NCBI RefSeq assembly: GCF_003675385.1
Contig: NZ_RCWZ01000001.1
Span: 1,515,740-1,579,739, forward strand
Length of the DNA stretch: 64,000 nt
Direction of reading: 5' to 3'
Source: Mucilaginibacter kameinonensis
Lineage (GTDB): Bacteria > Bacteroidota > Bacteroidia > Sphingobacteriales > Sphingobacteriaceae
Below the pieces are notes generated by a model. That model saw nothing but the letters and a program-made list of their open reading frames with translations. It was not told the origin of the DNA and did no database searches. Shown here in pieces: positions 36,612-44,762 of this stretch. Position 1 is the stretch's first letter. The number at the start of each line of letters is the position of its first letter. The position numbers were made by a program, and so were the translations under genes.

Positions 36612-37913
36612 ATGATTGCACAAATTATATTCATAATCATATTGGGCGCCGCTATTTACCTGTTCAGTAAAAATGTAGCCAAAATACGTCGTAACATATT
36701 GTTAGGTAAAGATACTGACCGTGCCGACCAGCCGGCGCTCCGCTGGAAGGTTATGGCAAAAATAGCCCTTGGGCAAACCAAAATGGTTAAACGCCCTGTG
36801 GCAGCTGTCATGCACTTTTTTATTTACGTGGGCTTTATCATCATCAACCTGGAGGTGCTGGAGATCATGATCGATGGTGTTTTTGGCTCGCACCGGATCT
36901 TTGCCAATCCGCTTGGCGGGTTGTATGGTTTCCTGATAGGGGCGTTTGAGGTGCTTGCTGTGCTGGTGCTTACTGCATGTATTGTTTTTCTTTGCAGGCG
37001 TAATGTTATCCATCTGAAAAGGTTCACCGGCACAGAGATGACCCAATGGCCAAAATCTGATGCCAACTATATCCTCATTACCGAGATATTGCTCATGACT
37101 GCTTTCCTGACCATGAACGCGGCCGATTATAAATTGCAGCTGTTACATTTTGGTCACTACGTTAGCGCCGGAAGTTTTCCTGTGAGCTCCTTGCTGACTC
37201 CATTGCTGCCTGATGGTGCTTCGGCATTGGTAATTACCGAAAGGGTTTGCTGGTGGTTTCATATCGTAGGCATCCTGTGTTTTTTAAATTACCTGCCATA
37301 CTCAAAACACTTTCATATTCTGCTGGCTTTTCCAAATACGTATTATTCTAATCTGAATGCTAAGGGTAAGTTTACCAATATGGCATCAGTTACCAATGAG
37401 GTTAAAGCGATGCTTGATCCATCTTACGTACCCGAAAATACCGGTGAACCAGGAAGGTTTGGCGCAAAGGATGTAACTGATCTTACCTGGAAAAATCTCA
37501 TGGAGGCCTATACATGCACTGAATGCGGCAGATGTACTTCTGTTTGTCCGGCTAATATTACGGGTAAATTACTATCACCCCGCAAGATCATGATGGATAC
37601 GCGCGACCGTATTACGGAGATTGGTAATAACATCGATAAGCATGGGAAAGATTACCAGGATGATAAATCATTACTGGATAATTATATCAGTCGGGAAGAG
37701 CTTTGGGCCTGTACCAGTTGCAATGCCTGTGTAGAGGCTTGCCCGGTAAATATCAATCCACTGGAAATTATAACCGAAATGCGCCGCTACATTGTGATGG
37801 AAGAATCGCAGGCACCGGCAAGCCTGAACAATATGTTTAGCAACGTGGAAAACAACGGCGCCCCATGGAAATACAGCCAGGCCGACAGGTTTAACTGGGC
37901 GGAAGAACAGTAG
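36612..37913 (+). CDS. Membrane-bound (Fe-S) oxidoreductase subunit, HdrC/GlpC-like with fused TM domain
   Basis: The 433-residue protein has about five TMs in its first 260 residues (for example IIFIIILGAAIYLFS, AVMHFFIYVGFIIINLEVLE). A ferredoxin-like domain follows with two four-cysteine motifs: CTECGRCTSVCPANITG at about 304 and CTSCNACVEACPVNINP at about 374, each able to bind a 4Fe-4S cluster. Such proteins pass electrons between the quinone pool and a CCG-domain partner. The partner is encoded 108 bases downstream. The electron donor is unknown; related pairs work on fatty-acyl, glycolate, lactate or glycerol-phosphate oxidation. Confidence 0.9.
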   Translation: MIAQIIFIIILGAAIYLFSKNVAKIRRNILLGKDTDRADQPALRWKVMAKIALGQTKMVKRPVAAVMHFFIYVGFIIINLEVLEIMIDGVFGSHRIFANPLGGLYGFLIGAFEVLAVLVLTACIVFLCRRNVIHLKRFTGTEMTQWPKSDANYILITEILLMTAFLTMNAADYKLQLLHFGHYVSAGSFPVSSLLTPLLPDGASALVITERVCWWFHIVGILCFLNYLPYSKHFHILLAFPNTYYSNLNAKGKFTNMASVTNEVKAMLDPSYVPENTGEPGRFGAKDVTDLTWKNLMEAYTCTECGRCTSVCPANITGKLLSPRKIMMDTRDRITEIGNNIDKHGKDYQDDKSLLDNYISREELWACTSCNACVEACPVNINPLEIITEMRRYIVMEESQAPASLNNMFSNVENNGAPWKYSQADRFNWAEEQ

Positions 37914-37935
37914 GTTGCAGAGATCATAGTTAATG

Positions 37936-38027
37936 GTTCATAGATCATAGCTATGTTGAATAAAGAAGTAATTAATGATATGATGTCCGTTAAACATCGG
38001 GCATAAAAGAAACTATGAACTATGAAC
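37936..38027. repeat. Inverted repeat spanning the start of the next gene
   Basis: GTTCATAGATCATAG (37936-37950) and CTATGAACTATGAAC (38013-38027) are complementary with one mismatch. The right arm contains the ATG at 38022. Further copies of the CATAG/CTATG word lie inside. Paired in mRNA, the arms would cover the start codon. Confidence 0.6.
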
Positions 38028-38819
38028 AATGAACCATTGGCTATCCCTACCATGGCCGAAATGGCTGCCCAGGGCAAAGAACCTGAAATATTATTTTGGG
38101 TTGGTTGTGCTGGTAGCTTTGATGAACGCGCCCGCAAAATCACCCGTGATATTTGTAAGATCCTTCATCATGTTGGTATCAGCTATGCTGTTTTGGGAAC
38201 GGAGGAAAACTGCACCGGCGATCCGGCTAAGCGTGCCGGTAATGAATTTCTGTTCCAGATGCAGGCTATGATGAATATCCAGGTATTGGATGGTTATAAC
38301 ATCAAAAAAATAGTTACGGGTTGCCCGCATTGCTTCAATACTATAAAAAATGAGTACCCCGGCTTGGGCGGCAATTATGAGGTAATTCATCATACCCAGC
38401 TTATCCAGCAGCTCATTAATGATGGTAAGCTCAAGGCCGAGGGGGGTGAAAGCTTTAAAGGCAAACGAATCACCTACCACGATCCTTGTTATTTAGGGCG
38501 GGGGAATGATGTTTACGAAGCCCCTCGTGCGGCGCTTGAAATACTGGATACCGAATTGGTTGAAATGAAGCGCTGTAAATCAAACGGTTTGTGCTGTGGC
38601 GCCGGTGGTGCTCAAATGTTCAAGGAACCGGAGGCAGGTAAAAAAGAAATCAACATGGAGCGTATTGCCGATGTGATTGAGGCTAAAGCCCAGGTAGTAG
38701 CTGCCGCCTGTCCGTTTTGTATGACCATGCTTACCGATGGTGTAAAACATCAGGATAAAGAGCAGGAGATAAAAGTGCTTGATATTGCTGAGATCACCGC
38801 AAGGGCCAATGGTTTATAA
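38022..38819 (+). CDS. (Fe-S)-binding protein with two CCG domains, HdrB/GlpC-like
   Basis: The 265-residue soluble protein has WVGCAGSFDERARK near 28, GCPHCFNTIKNEYP near 101, HDPCYLGRGNDVYE near 155, CKSNGLCCGAGGAQMF near 186 and ACPFCMTML near 228. These are the two CCG cysteine sets that hold non-cubane or cubane Fe-S clusters in HdrB-type proteins. It should form the catalytic or electron-transfer partner of the membrane subunit upstream. The first residues (MNNEPLA) are coded by the CTATGAAC repeat, and M11 (MAEMAAQGKEPEILFW) begins family-like sequence. Confidence 0.92.
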   Translation: MNNEPLAIPTMAEMAAQGKEPEILFWVGCAGSFDERARKITRDICKILHHVGISYAVLGTEENCTGDPAKRAGNEFLFQMQAMMNIQVLDGYNIKKIVTGCPHCFNTIKNEYPGLGGNYEVIHHTQLIQQLINDGKLKAEGGESFKGKRITYHDPCYLGRGNDVYEAPRAALEILDTELVEMKRCKSNGLCCGAGGAQMFKEPEAGKKEINMERIADVIEAKAQVVAAACPFCMTMLTDGVKHQDKEQEIKVLDIAEITARANGL

Positions 38820-39296
38820 ACTTTTCATCCTGAAATAATTCAGCGCGTTTTTCAAACTGTCAAACCGGGCCGGGTTCATATTGTGTACCGGTAAACCGAG
38901 CGAAGTAGCCATAGAGTCGATATTGCCTGCGGGATCTTCATAGGTTTGCACAATAATATCGTCGGTTTGGGTGTTAAATTTAAGTATGCCTGTGGTATCG
39001 CCGACTATGTAGTCAATATTGGTGAGGCGGTGCAGGTTAAACGAAAAATATTCCTGCTTACCCTGTTGATAAGTTTTTCGGAGGCGGATAAAATAATCGG
39101 CGGTGAGGTTTAATTCCCATTTTTTCAGGTTGTTTTCGCCGGATGGGTTAAAACTGATGTTCAGGCATTTGTTGCTCCAGTTTAGCCATTCCTGTTCGCT
39201 CATTTCGGCTTTAAAACCGTAATTTAGCGCACTGAAGGCAAAAATTGATGTAATGAGCATGGTTTTCCCGATCGCCGGAATATTTGATGTTTTCAT
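38814..39296 (-). CDS. Conserved hypothetical protein, probably exported
   Basis: The 160-residue protein has one hydrophobic stretch near the start (MLITSIFAFSALNYGF) that could be a signal or anchor. A soluble domain follows (EWLNWSNKCLNISFNPSGEN, then DYIVGDTTGILKFNTQTDDI). I recognise no domain. Its 3' end overlaps the convergent Fe-S gene by 6 bases. Its start is 46 bases from the ATG of the divergent gene at 39343, so they may share a control region. Confidence 0.7.
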   Translation of the reverse strand: MKTSNIPAIGKTMLITSIFAFSALNYGFKAEMSEQEWLNWSNKCLNISFNPSGENNLKKWELNLTADYFIRLRKTYQQGKQEYFSFNLHRLTNIDYIVGDTTGILKFNTQTDDIIVQTYEDPAGNIDSMATSLGLPVHNMNPARFDSLKNALNYFRMKSL

Positions 39297-39342
39297 GACA
39301 ACAAGAATGTAACCTGAAGTTAATAAATTGATATTTTTGGAA

Positions 39343-39828
39343 ATGATTTTTTCTCCACAGTCAAGAGTTTGGATATATCAGTCGGACAGGAAATTAACCG
39401 ATCAGGAAGTATCCGCTATACAGCCTGAACTGGATAGGTTTACCACCGGTTGGACAGCCCATAACAACCAGTTGAAGGCTAAGGCCGAAGTCAGGTACAA
39501 CCGTTTTTTTATTTTAATAGTTGATGAAAGCCAGGCAGGCGCCAGCGGTTGTTCAATTGATAAGTCGGTTCATTTTATGCAGCAGGTGCAGCAGCATTTG
39601 GGCATTAACTTGTTTGATAGGTTCAACCTGGCCTATCGCGAAGGGGAGGAAGTGTTATCACTGCCACGCCATGGTTTTGAAGCAAAGCTTAAAGACGGCA
39701 GCATCAACAAAGAAACTATTGTTTACAATAACCTGGTGCAAAACTTAACCGAACTGGAAACTAAATGGGAGGTTCCGTTTAAGGATAGCTGGCATATTCA
39801 GTTATTCCGCGACCTGGTAACCAGTTAA
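39343..39828 (+). CDS. Conserved Bacteroidota protein of unknown function
   Basis: I start at ATG 39343 rather than the TTG at 39328, giving 161 residues (MIFSPQSRVWIYQSDRKLTD). The family is common in Bacteroidota and is often labelled ABC transporter ATPase, but there is no Walker A, Walker B or signature motif, so that label is not supported. Notable conserved-looking parts are ASGCSIDKSVHFMQQV and FDRFNLAYREGEEVLSL. Probably cytoplasmic. Confidence 0.8.
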   Translation: MIFSPQSRVWIYQSDRKLTDQEVSAIQPELDRFTTGWTAHNNQLKAKAEVRYNRFFILIVDESQAGASGCSIDKSVHFMQQVQQHLGINLFDRFNLAYREGEEVLSLPRHGFEAKLKDGSINKETIVYNNLVQNLTELETKWEVPFKDSWHIQLFRDLVTS

Positions 39829-39882
39829 TTATCTGCGGGTTCAAATTTTTAAAATTTACTGTGCTTAAGCCATACAAATGTT

Positions 39883-39890
39883 TAACTTTG
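39883..39890 (+). promoter_or_regulatory. Bacteroidota-type -7 element (TAACTTTG)
   Basis: TAACTTTG matches TAnnTTTG and lies 57 bases before the start of the SPW-repeat protein gene. No TTG is found at the expected -33 spacing (GTG is present). Confidence 0.5.
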
Positions 39891-39946
39891 GCACAGAATT
39901 TTGATATAAATCGTTTATACTGGTACTTTATAAATAAGCTATAAAA

Positions 39947-40348
39947 ATGAAAGGCTTCATCTCAACCAAAACTTACGGATTTTTAAACTACGTTGTAGCC
40001 CTGTTAATGATCTCAACTTTATGGACTTTCGGTGGTACACTGCATGTTGGTGGCGCTGCTTTGTTCCTGCCTTTAATAATTGGCTGGTTGCAACTGATCA
40101 TGGCTATCTTCGCTAAAAACGAAATGGGTTTTATTAAACAATTTCCGATGGTTATGCACAATGTTGGTGACGTAATTATGGGTTCATTTTTATTTTGCTC
40201 ACCATGGGTTTACGCGTTTTCTGATAAAATGGTGTTACCTCAATTAGTTTTTGGTGCTTACCTTTTAATTGTAGGCTGCTTTACTAAAGGTTCTCCATTC
40301 ATTAACCCACAGGTTGAAGAAGACCACGGTGTAAGCTACAACGCTTAA
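39947..40348 (+). CDS. SPW-repeat-type integral membrane protein
   Basis: The 133-residue protein has four predicted TM helices: YVVALLMISTLWTFG, LFLPLIIGWLQLIMAIF, VGDVIMGSFLFCSPWVYAF and QLVFGAYLLIVGCF. The SPW word in TM3 marks the SPW repeat family. Function is unknown. It is monocistronic, with a -7 element upstream and a strong terminator downstream. Confidence 0.82.
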   Translation: MKGFISTKTYGFLNYVVALLMISTLWTFGGTLHVGGAALFLPLIIGWLQLIMAIFAKNEMGFIKQFPMVMHNVGDVIMGSFLFCSPWVYAFSDKMVLPQLVFGAYLLIVGCFTKGSPFINPQVEEDHGVSYNA

Positions 40349-40363
40349 TTCCGTTTAAAAAAT

Positions 40364-40407
40364 ATAAAACAAAAGAGGCACTCATTCGGGTGCCTCTTTT
40401 GTTTTAT
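40364..40407. terminator. Bidirectional terminator
   Basis: An 18-bp stem (40364-40381 with 40390-40407, core AAAGAGGCAC) closes an 8-base loop with A and T tracts. It lies between the SPW gene and the convergent PAS gene and overlaps the last bases of the latter. Confidence 0.9.
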
Positions 40408-41090
40408 ATGCCAAGTTCCTTGGCTTGCTGCTCCTCGCGCTGATTGCGCATTATTTTGGTAAAGCCCCTGTGATTGTGTTCTTCATCAAACAGCGGGAAA
40501 AACAAACCGCTGCCCCAAAAGCGTGATCCGTCCTTACGCACATGATAGCGTTCATCAATAGCCCTGCCCATGCTCAATGCTTTCTTTAATTCCATTTCGG
40601 GTTTGCCGGAAGCGATATCTTCAATAGTAAAAAATATGCGGGCATTAAGTCCTAAAGCTTCCTGTTCTGTATAGCCAAGTACTTTTTGGGCGCCGGTATT
40701 CCAACTGTTGATATTGCCGTTTTTATCAGTGGTGATCACGGCGTAGTCTTCAAGGCTATCCAGCACCTGCCTGAAAAACTCTTCGCTCATCCTGAAATAG
40801 GTATCGTCAAAAATATCTTTGTCGGTTATGGCATCGTCAACCGATTGATACTCGATAAAAATACTGGTCTTGTCTACACCGCACACCAGCTGCATAGGCT
40901 CGCGGGTTATGCGGTAAAAGGTTTCAAAGCCTGCAGGCAGGTTATTCAGCTCCGGCTTTCCTTTAACAGGTACAAGGGTAATGTCAACAACTTCTTCTGT
41001 TTGCTGATTTACAGTTACTTTAACTAATACATATTCGTAGCCTTTTTCAATAAGGTCGCCAAGTAGTTGTGAGGTTAACGGAGTACGCAT
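40404..41090 (-). CDS. PAS-domain protein without an output domain
   Basis: The 228-residue protein has a unique N-terminal part (about 1-100) and a PAS domain at about 105-215 (DSLEDYAVITTDKNGNINSW, then GAQKVLGYTEQEALGL, RYHVRKDGSRFWGSG, FTKIMRNQ). PAS domains of this type usually precede a histidine kinase or cyclase, but the protein ends 13 residues after the domain. It may bind a ligand and act by contact with another protein. No partner gene is adjacent. Confidence 0.88.
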   Translation of the reverse strand: MRTPLTSQLLGDLIEKGYEYVLVKVTVNQQTEEVVDITLVPVKGKPELNNLPAGFETFYRITREPMQLVCGVDKTSIFIEYQSVDDAITDKDIFDDTYFRMSEEFFRQVLDSLEDYAVITTDKNGNINSWNTGAQKVLGYTEQEALGLNARIFFTIEDIASGKPEMELKKALSMGRAIDERYHVRKDGSRFWGSGLFFPLFDEEHNHRGFTKIMRNQREEQQAKELGI

Positions 41091-41179
41091 TTTACGGTCA
41101 ATTGCTTGTTCAAAAACTTTTTCAGTACAAAAATGACACCATTTATAATGCCGGTGCTTTTAACTAAGCGTGCTTACAG

Positions 41180-42469
41180 CTAAAACACTTCGTTAAGTCC
41201 TAAAAAGAAACCGCTTGAGCCATAAGTTCCCCTTGCATAATCAATACAGAGATTGGAGCGGGTGTATTTATTAAACAACAGTCGCAGGCCTGCGCCGCCA
41301 CCAGGTTCCCAATGCCTGAACAGCCTGATGCGTTGCTGGTTATTGGCCGTTTCGGCATTAATAAATGCTACACCGCTGAGCAACTTGTTTGATGTAAGCG
41401 GAAAGCGGTATTCGGCCTCATTGTATACGAATGACATGCCTTTGAAGCGGCCTATAATAAAAGCCCTGCCAATGCGTCCGTAAGCATCGCTGCCGGTGCC
41501 TGGCAACTCAAGATAGGGCAGGGCCCCGCTTAACAGATAGTTTGACCAGTGCCAGACTGCAAATACATGTTCAGGATGGGTTGATGATAAGCTCCAGTAT
41601 TTCCTGAATTCGAACTTTATCTGCATGGCATCACGGTTGCTGCCCAGCCAGGTTTGATTACTGCGCAAAACAATATCAGCATAAATCCCCCTGAACGGGC
41701 GGTTTGGCTGATCGCGGTTGTTGAACTGGAAATTGAAAAGCAAACCATTAGCTTGATACGAGTTAATGGGAAAACCATTGCGGATGCTATAGCGATAATT
41801 GTGTGTTTGGGTTATGGGAATATCCTTGCGGTCGTCATCAATGTGGCTGTAATAATTAAAGCTTAAGCCGGCACCCACATAGATATGGTTAGCCAGTTTG
41901 CGATAGATTCGTTCGTTGGCTTTGATGTACAGGTAGCGGATAGGAAAGGCGTCAGGATTGTTTTCAAAATGGGTATCATTCATGAAAAAACTACCCTCGC
42001 CATAGCTGCGCCGGCCCGTGCCAAGGCCGTTATCCATGGCAACAGTTTTACCTATTTGTACGGTGCCCTGCAGGTTCCATTGGTTTTGTGCCGAAAAGGC
42101 ATTTTGCTTAAACTCAAAGGTAGAGAGCCCGCTGGTTGACAAGTAAAAGCCCGCGTTAATAACCGAAAGTGTAGTAGTTGAAGGATCGCCAAAATATTTC
42201 CCTCCCGATGAGATCACACCGACGGCAAAGCCCACACTGGGGTTATAAGCGGCCGATGGTAATACCGACCAGTAGGTGCGATTTTGTGATTGTGTAGTTG
42301 TTACCGAAGGCTTGCTGCTTTTGCCGCTGAATATGGAAGCTAAAATACTGGTGGCATCTACCTGTGATTGTAGTGAATCAACCGGATCGGCCAGGGTTTG
42401 GGCAAATAGCTTGCCGGCACTTAAAAGTACAAGCAAGGTTAAGGTAAGCCGGTAAACAGCGCGGGCCAA
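41180..42469 (-). CDS. BamA/TamA-family outer-membrane beta-barrel protein
   Basis: The 429-residue protein has a signal peptide (LLVLLSAGKLFAQ). After a low-complexity stretch the frame is a barrel of alternating strands (SVLPSAAYNPSVGFAVGVIS, NQWNLQGTVQIGKTV, RPFRGIYADIVLRS, EPGGGAGLRLLFNKYT). The surface-antigen barrel domain is recognisable, but no POTRA domains precede it. So it is not the main BamA assembly factor. It may move lipids or substrates; function unknown. Confidence 0.85.
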   Translation of the reverse strand: MARAVYRLTLTLLVLLSAGKLFAQTLADPVDSLQSQVDATSILASIFSGKSSKPSVTTTQSQNRTYWSVLPSAAYNPSVGFAVGVISSGGKYFGDPSTTTLSVINAGFYLSTSGLSTFEFKQNAFSAQNQWNLQGTVQIGKTVAMDNGLGTGRRSYGEGSFFMNDTHFENNPDAFPIRYLYIKANERIYRKLANHIYVGAGLSFNYYSHIDDDRKDIPITQTHNYRYSIRNGFPINSYQANGLLFNFQFNNRDQPNRPFRGIYADIVLRSNQTWLGSNRDAMQIKFEFRKYWSLSSTHPEHVFAVWHWSNYLLSGALPYLELPGTGSDAYGRIGRAFIIGRFKGMSFVYNEAEYRFPLTSNKLLSGVAFINAETANNQQRIRLFRHWEPGGGAGLRLLFNKYTRSNLCIDYARGTYGSSGFFLGLNEVF

Positions 42470-42657
42470 TTATTTAGGGGTTAATAGTTGTTCCCGCTAA
42501 TATATTTATATCATGTGAATGTAAAAAACTTATTACAAAATAAAGGATGGCTTATTATAACCTTAACAATGTGTTAGGGATAGCAGCGGATACCGGCTAA
42601 TGTGCGTAAGGCCTGCAGGCGTATGAGCGGATAGCCCGGCCCGCAGGCAACACTCAA

Positions 42658-42739
42658 TGTCTGAACTCGAATTAAACGAATTATCAGAATTTCCGGAATT
42701 CTGATAATAATGAAAATTTAACAAATTCAGGTTCAGACA
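42658..42739. repeat. Nested palindromic intergenic element (82 bases)
   Basis: Outer arms TGTCTGAAC (42658-42666) and GTTCAGACA (42731-42739) are exact complements. Inside is a perfect 12-bp stem, ATTATCAGAATT (42680-42691) and AATTCTGATAAT (42697-42708), with a 5-base loop. This has the form of a repeated extragenic palindrome or a small MITE. No second copy is in the window. It lies in the 417-base gap 42470-42886, which otherwise holds only the rplM promoter. Confidence 0.6.
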
Positions 42740-42802
42740 AAATAAAATCATGCTGATCTATAAATCCTAAAAATCATGGTTAAATTTTTCCTTAAAAACT
42801 AT

Positions 42803-42832
42803 TTGCTAATAAAGTAATTAACCCTATCTTTG
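42803..42832 (+). promoter_or_regulatory. Promoter of the rplM-rpsI-rpsB operon
   Basis: TTG (42803-42805, within TTTG) and TATCTTTG (42825-42832) are separated by exactly 19 bases. This fits the Bacteroidota housekeeping promoter fully. It lies 54 bases before the rplM start. Confidence 0.88.
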
Positions 42833-42886
42833 CAGTCCCGAAAATACGGGGTATAATAAACGTTTAAACAATTTAATTTAAAGCAA

Positions 42887-43324
42887 GTGAATACGTTAAG
42901 TTACAAAACTGTCTCAGCCAACAAAAAAACCGTTAACAAACAATGGGTTGTTGTTGACGCCGAAGGCGAGATTTTGGGGCGCTTGTCTACGAAGATCGCA
43001 ATGATCATTCGTGGTAAAACCAAGCCTGATTTCACCCCAAACGTAGACTGTGGTGATAATGTGATCGTTATCAACGCAGACAAGGTAAAACTGACCGGCA
43101 ACAAACTAAGCGACAAAGTTTATGTTCGTTACACTGGATATCCAGGTGGTCAGCGTTTTATTTCTCCTAAGGAGTTATTGGCGAAACATCCAACCCGCAT
43201 CATCGAGAAAGCGGTACGTGGTATGTTACCTAAAAATCGTTTGGGTAAAGCATTATTCGGCAATTTGCATGTATATGCAGGTGCTGAGCATCCTCATGCA
43301 GCGCAAAACCCAAAAGCCATTTAA
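42887..43324 (+). CDS. rplM: 50S ribosomal protein L13
   Basis: The 145-residue protein matches L13: KQWVVVDAEGEILGRLSTKI, VINADKVKLTGNKL, YTGYPGG, and MLPKNRLGKALFGNLHVYAG. It binds 23S rRNA early in 50S assembly. The start codon is GTG at 42887; no in-frame ATG exists near the family N-terminus. It is the first gene of rplM-rpsI-rpsB, with rpsI 25 bases downstream. Confidence 0.97.
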   Translation: MNTLSYKTVSANKKTVNKQWVVVDAEGEILGRLSTKIAMIIRGKTKPDFTPNVDCGDNVIVINADKVKLTGNKLSDKVYVRYTGYPGGQRFISPKELLAKHPTRIIEKAVRGMLPKNRLGKALFGNLHVYAGAEHPHAAQNPKAI

Positions 43325-43349
43325 TTTTTAATTTTTAAGGAGAAAAAAA

Positions 43350-43736
43350 ATGCCAACAACTAACACTTCAGGCAGAAGAAAAACAGCCGTTGCCCGCATC
43401 TACCTTACAGAAGGAAATGGCGCGATCATCGTTAACGGTAAAGATTACAAAGAGTATTTCCCTACTTTGCCATTGCAATATATCGTAACTCAGAGCACTG
43501 AGGTTTCTGGTAGCACCGGAAAATACGATGTTAAAGCAAACGTTGCAGGTGGTGGTGTAAAAGGACAGGCAGAAGCCGTTCGTTTAGCTATCGCTAAAGC
43601 TATTGTTGAACTTGATGCTGAAAAGAAACCGGCATTACGTGCTAAAGGCTTAATGACCCGCGATGACCGTATGGTTGAGCGTAAAAAACCAGGTCGCAGG
43701 AAAGCACGTAAGAGATTCCAATTCAGTAAACGTTAA
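43350..43736 (+). CDS. rpsI: 30S ribosomal protein S9
   Basis: The 128-residue protein shows S9 features: GRRKTAVARIYLTEGNGAII, the GGGVKGQAEAVRLAIAKA core, and the basic tail ending in FQFSKR, which reaches toward the P-site tRNA. An AAGGAG run lies before the start. It is cotranscribed with rplM and followed 18 bases later by rpsB. Confidence 0.98.
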   Translation: MPTTNTSGRRKTAVARIYLTEGNGAIIVNGKDYKEYFPTLPLQYIVTQSTEVSGSTGKYDVKANVAGGGVKGQAEAVRLAIAKAIVELDAEKKPALRAKGLMTRDDRMVERKKPGRRKARKRFQFSKR

Positions 43737-43754
43737 TCACAGGAGGACAACAAA

Positions 43755-44597
43755 ATGGCAAGAACAACTTATCAGGATTTACTGGACGCTGGTGTACACT
43801 TTGGTCACCTTACCCGCAAATGGGATCCGAAAATGTCACAGTACATTTTCATGGAGCGTAACGGTATCCACATTATCGATTTAAATAAAACCTTAACTAA
43901 GGTTGAAGAAGCTGCTGCAGCTATAAAACAAATTGTAAAATCAGGCCGTAAGGTATTATTCGTAGCTACAAAGAAACAAGCGAAAGATATCGTTGCTGAT
44001 TACGCAAAAAGCGTAAACATGCCATACATCACCGAGCGTTGGTTAGGTGGTATGTTAACCAACTTTGCTACTGTACGTAAGTCAATCAAAAAGATGTCAA
44101 ACATCGATAAATTGACTAAAGACGGTACTTACAGCAACCTTTCTAAAAAAGAGCGTTTGATGATTCAGCGTGAGCGTATCAAATTAGAAACCCTTTTAGG
44201 TGGTATCTCTGATCTGAACCGTTTACCAGCTGCTTTATTCCTGATCGACGTTAAGAAAGAGCACATCGCGGTTTCAGAAGCATTAAAGTTGAACATCCCT
44301 ACATTTGCTATGGTTGATACCAACTCTGATCCTTCAAACATCGACTTCCCGATCCCTGCGAATGACGACGCTACTAAATCAATTTCATTGATCACCAGCA
44401 TCATCATCAAAGCTATCGAAGAAGGTTTAGATGAGCGCAAACGCGAGAAAGAAGATGAAGCTGAAAAAGAAGCAGTAGCTGCAAAAGCTAAAGCTGATGC
44501 TCCTGAAGCTAACGAAGGCGGCAAAAGAACCCGCAAAGTTGCTGAAGTAGCTGCTGAAGGTGAAACTGAAGCTCCAGCTGCTGAAACAGAAGAATAA
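43755..44597 (+). CDS. rpsB: 30S ribosomal protein S2
   Basis: The 280-residue protein has the S2 core: DLLDAGVHFGHLTRKWDPKM, FVATKKQAKDIV, ERWLGGMLTNF, and FAMVDTNSDPSNIDFPIPAN. The last 55 residues form a low-complexity Ala/Glu/Lys tail, a common extension in Bacteroidota S2. It starts behind AGGAGG. A terminator follows at 44643, so tsf is probably partly uncoupled. Confidence 0.98.
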   Translation: MARTTYQDLLDAGVHFGHLTRKWDPKMSQYIFMERNGIHIIDLNKTLTKVEEAAAAIKQIVKSGRKVLFVATKKQAKDIVADYAKSVNMPYITERWLGGMLTNFATVRKSIKKMSNIDKLTKDGTYSNLSKKERLMIQRERIKLETLLGGISDLNRLPAALFLIDVKKEHIAVSEALKLNIPTFAMVDTNSDPSNIDFPIPANDDATKSISLITSIIIKAIEEGLDERKREKEDEAEKEAVAAKAKADAPEANEGGKRTRKVAEVAAEGETEAPAAETEE

Positions 44598-44642
44598 TCT
44601 TCCTTGTTAACCCTTAGGGTACAACAAAAAATTATATTAATT

Positions 44643-44673
44643 CTCTCACCTCAGCAAGGGGTGGGAGATTTTT
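44643..44673 (+). terminator. Hairpin between rpsB and tsf
   Basis: CTCTCACCTC (44643-44652) pairs with GGGGTGGGAG (44658-44667), including three G-T pairs. It has a 5-base loop and a following ATTTTT run. It may terminate or attenuate before tsf. Confidence 0.7.
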
Positions 44674-44762
44674 AATATTAAAAATAGTTGCAGGTTACAG
44701 TAGCATAACACCATAGCGGTAACTTGTAACCCGATATAAAAAATCTTAAAACTCAAAAAAAC

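Noticed and set aside
39343..39828. ABC transporter ATPase label often given to this family
   Set aside because: No Walker A, Walker B or signature motif is present.
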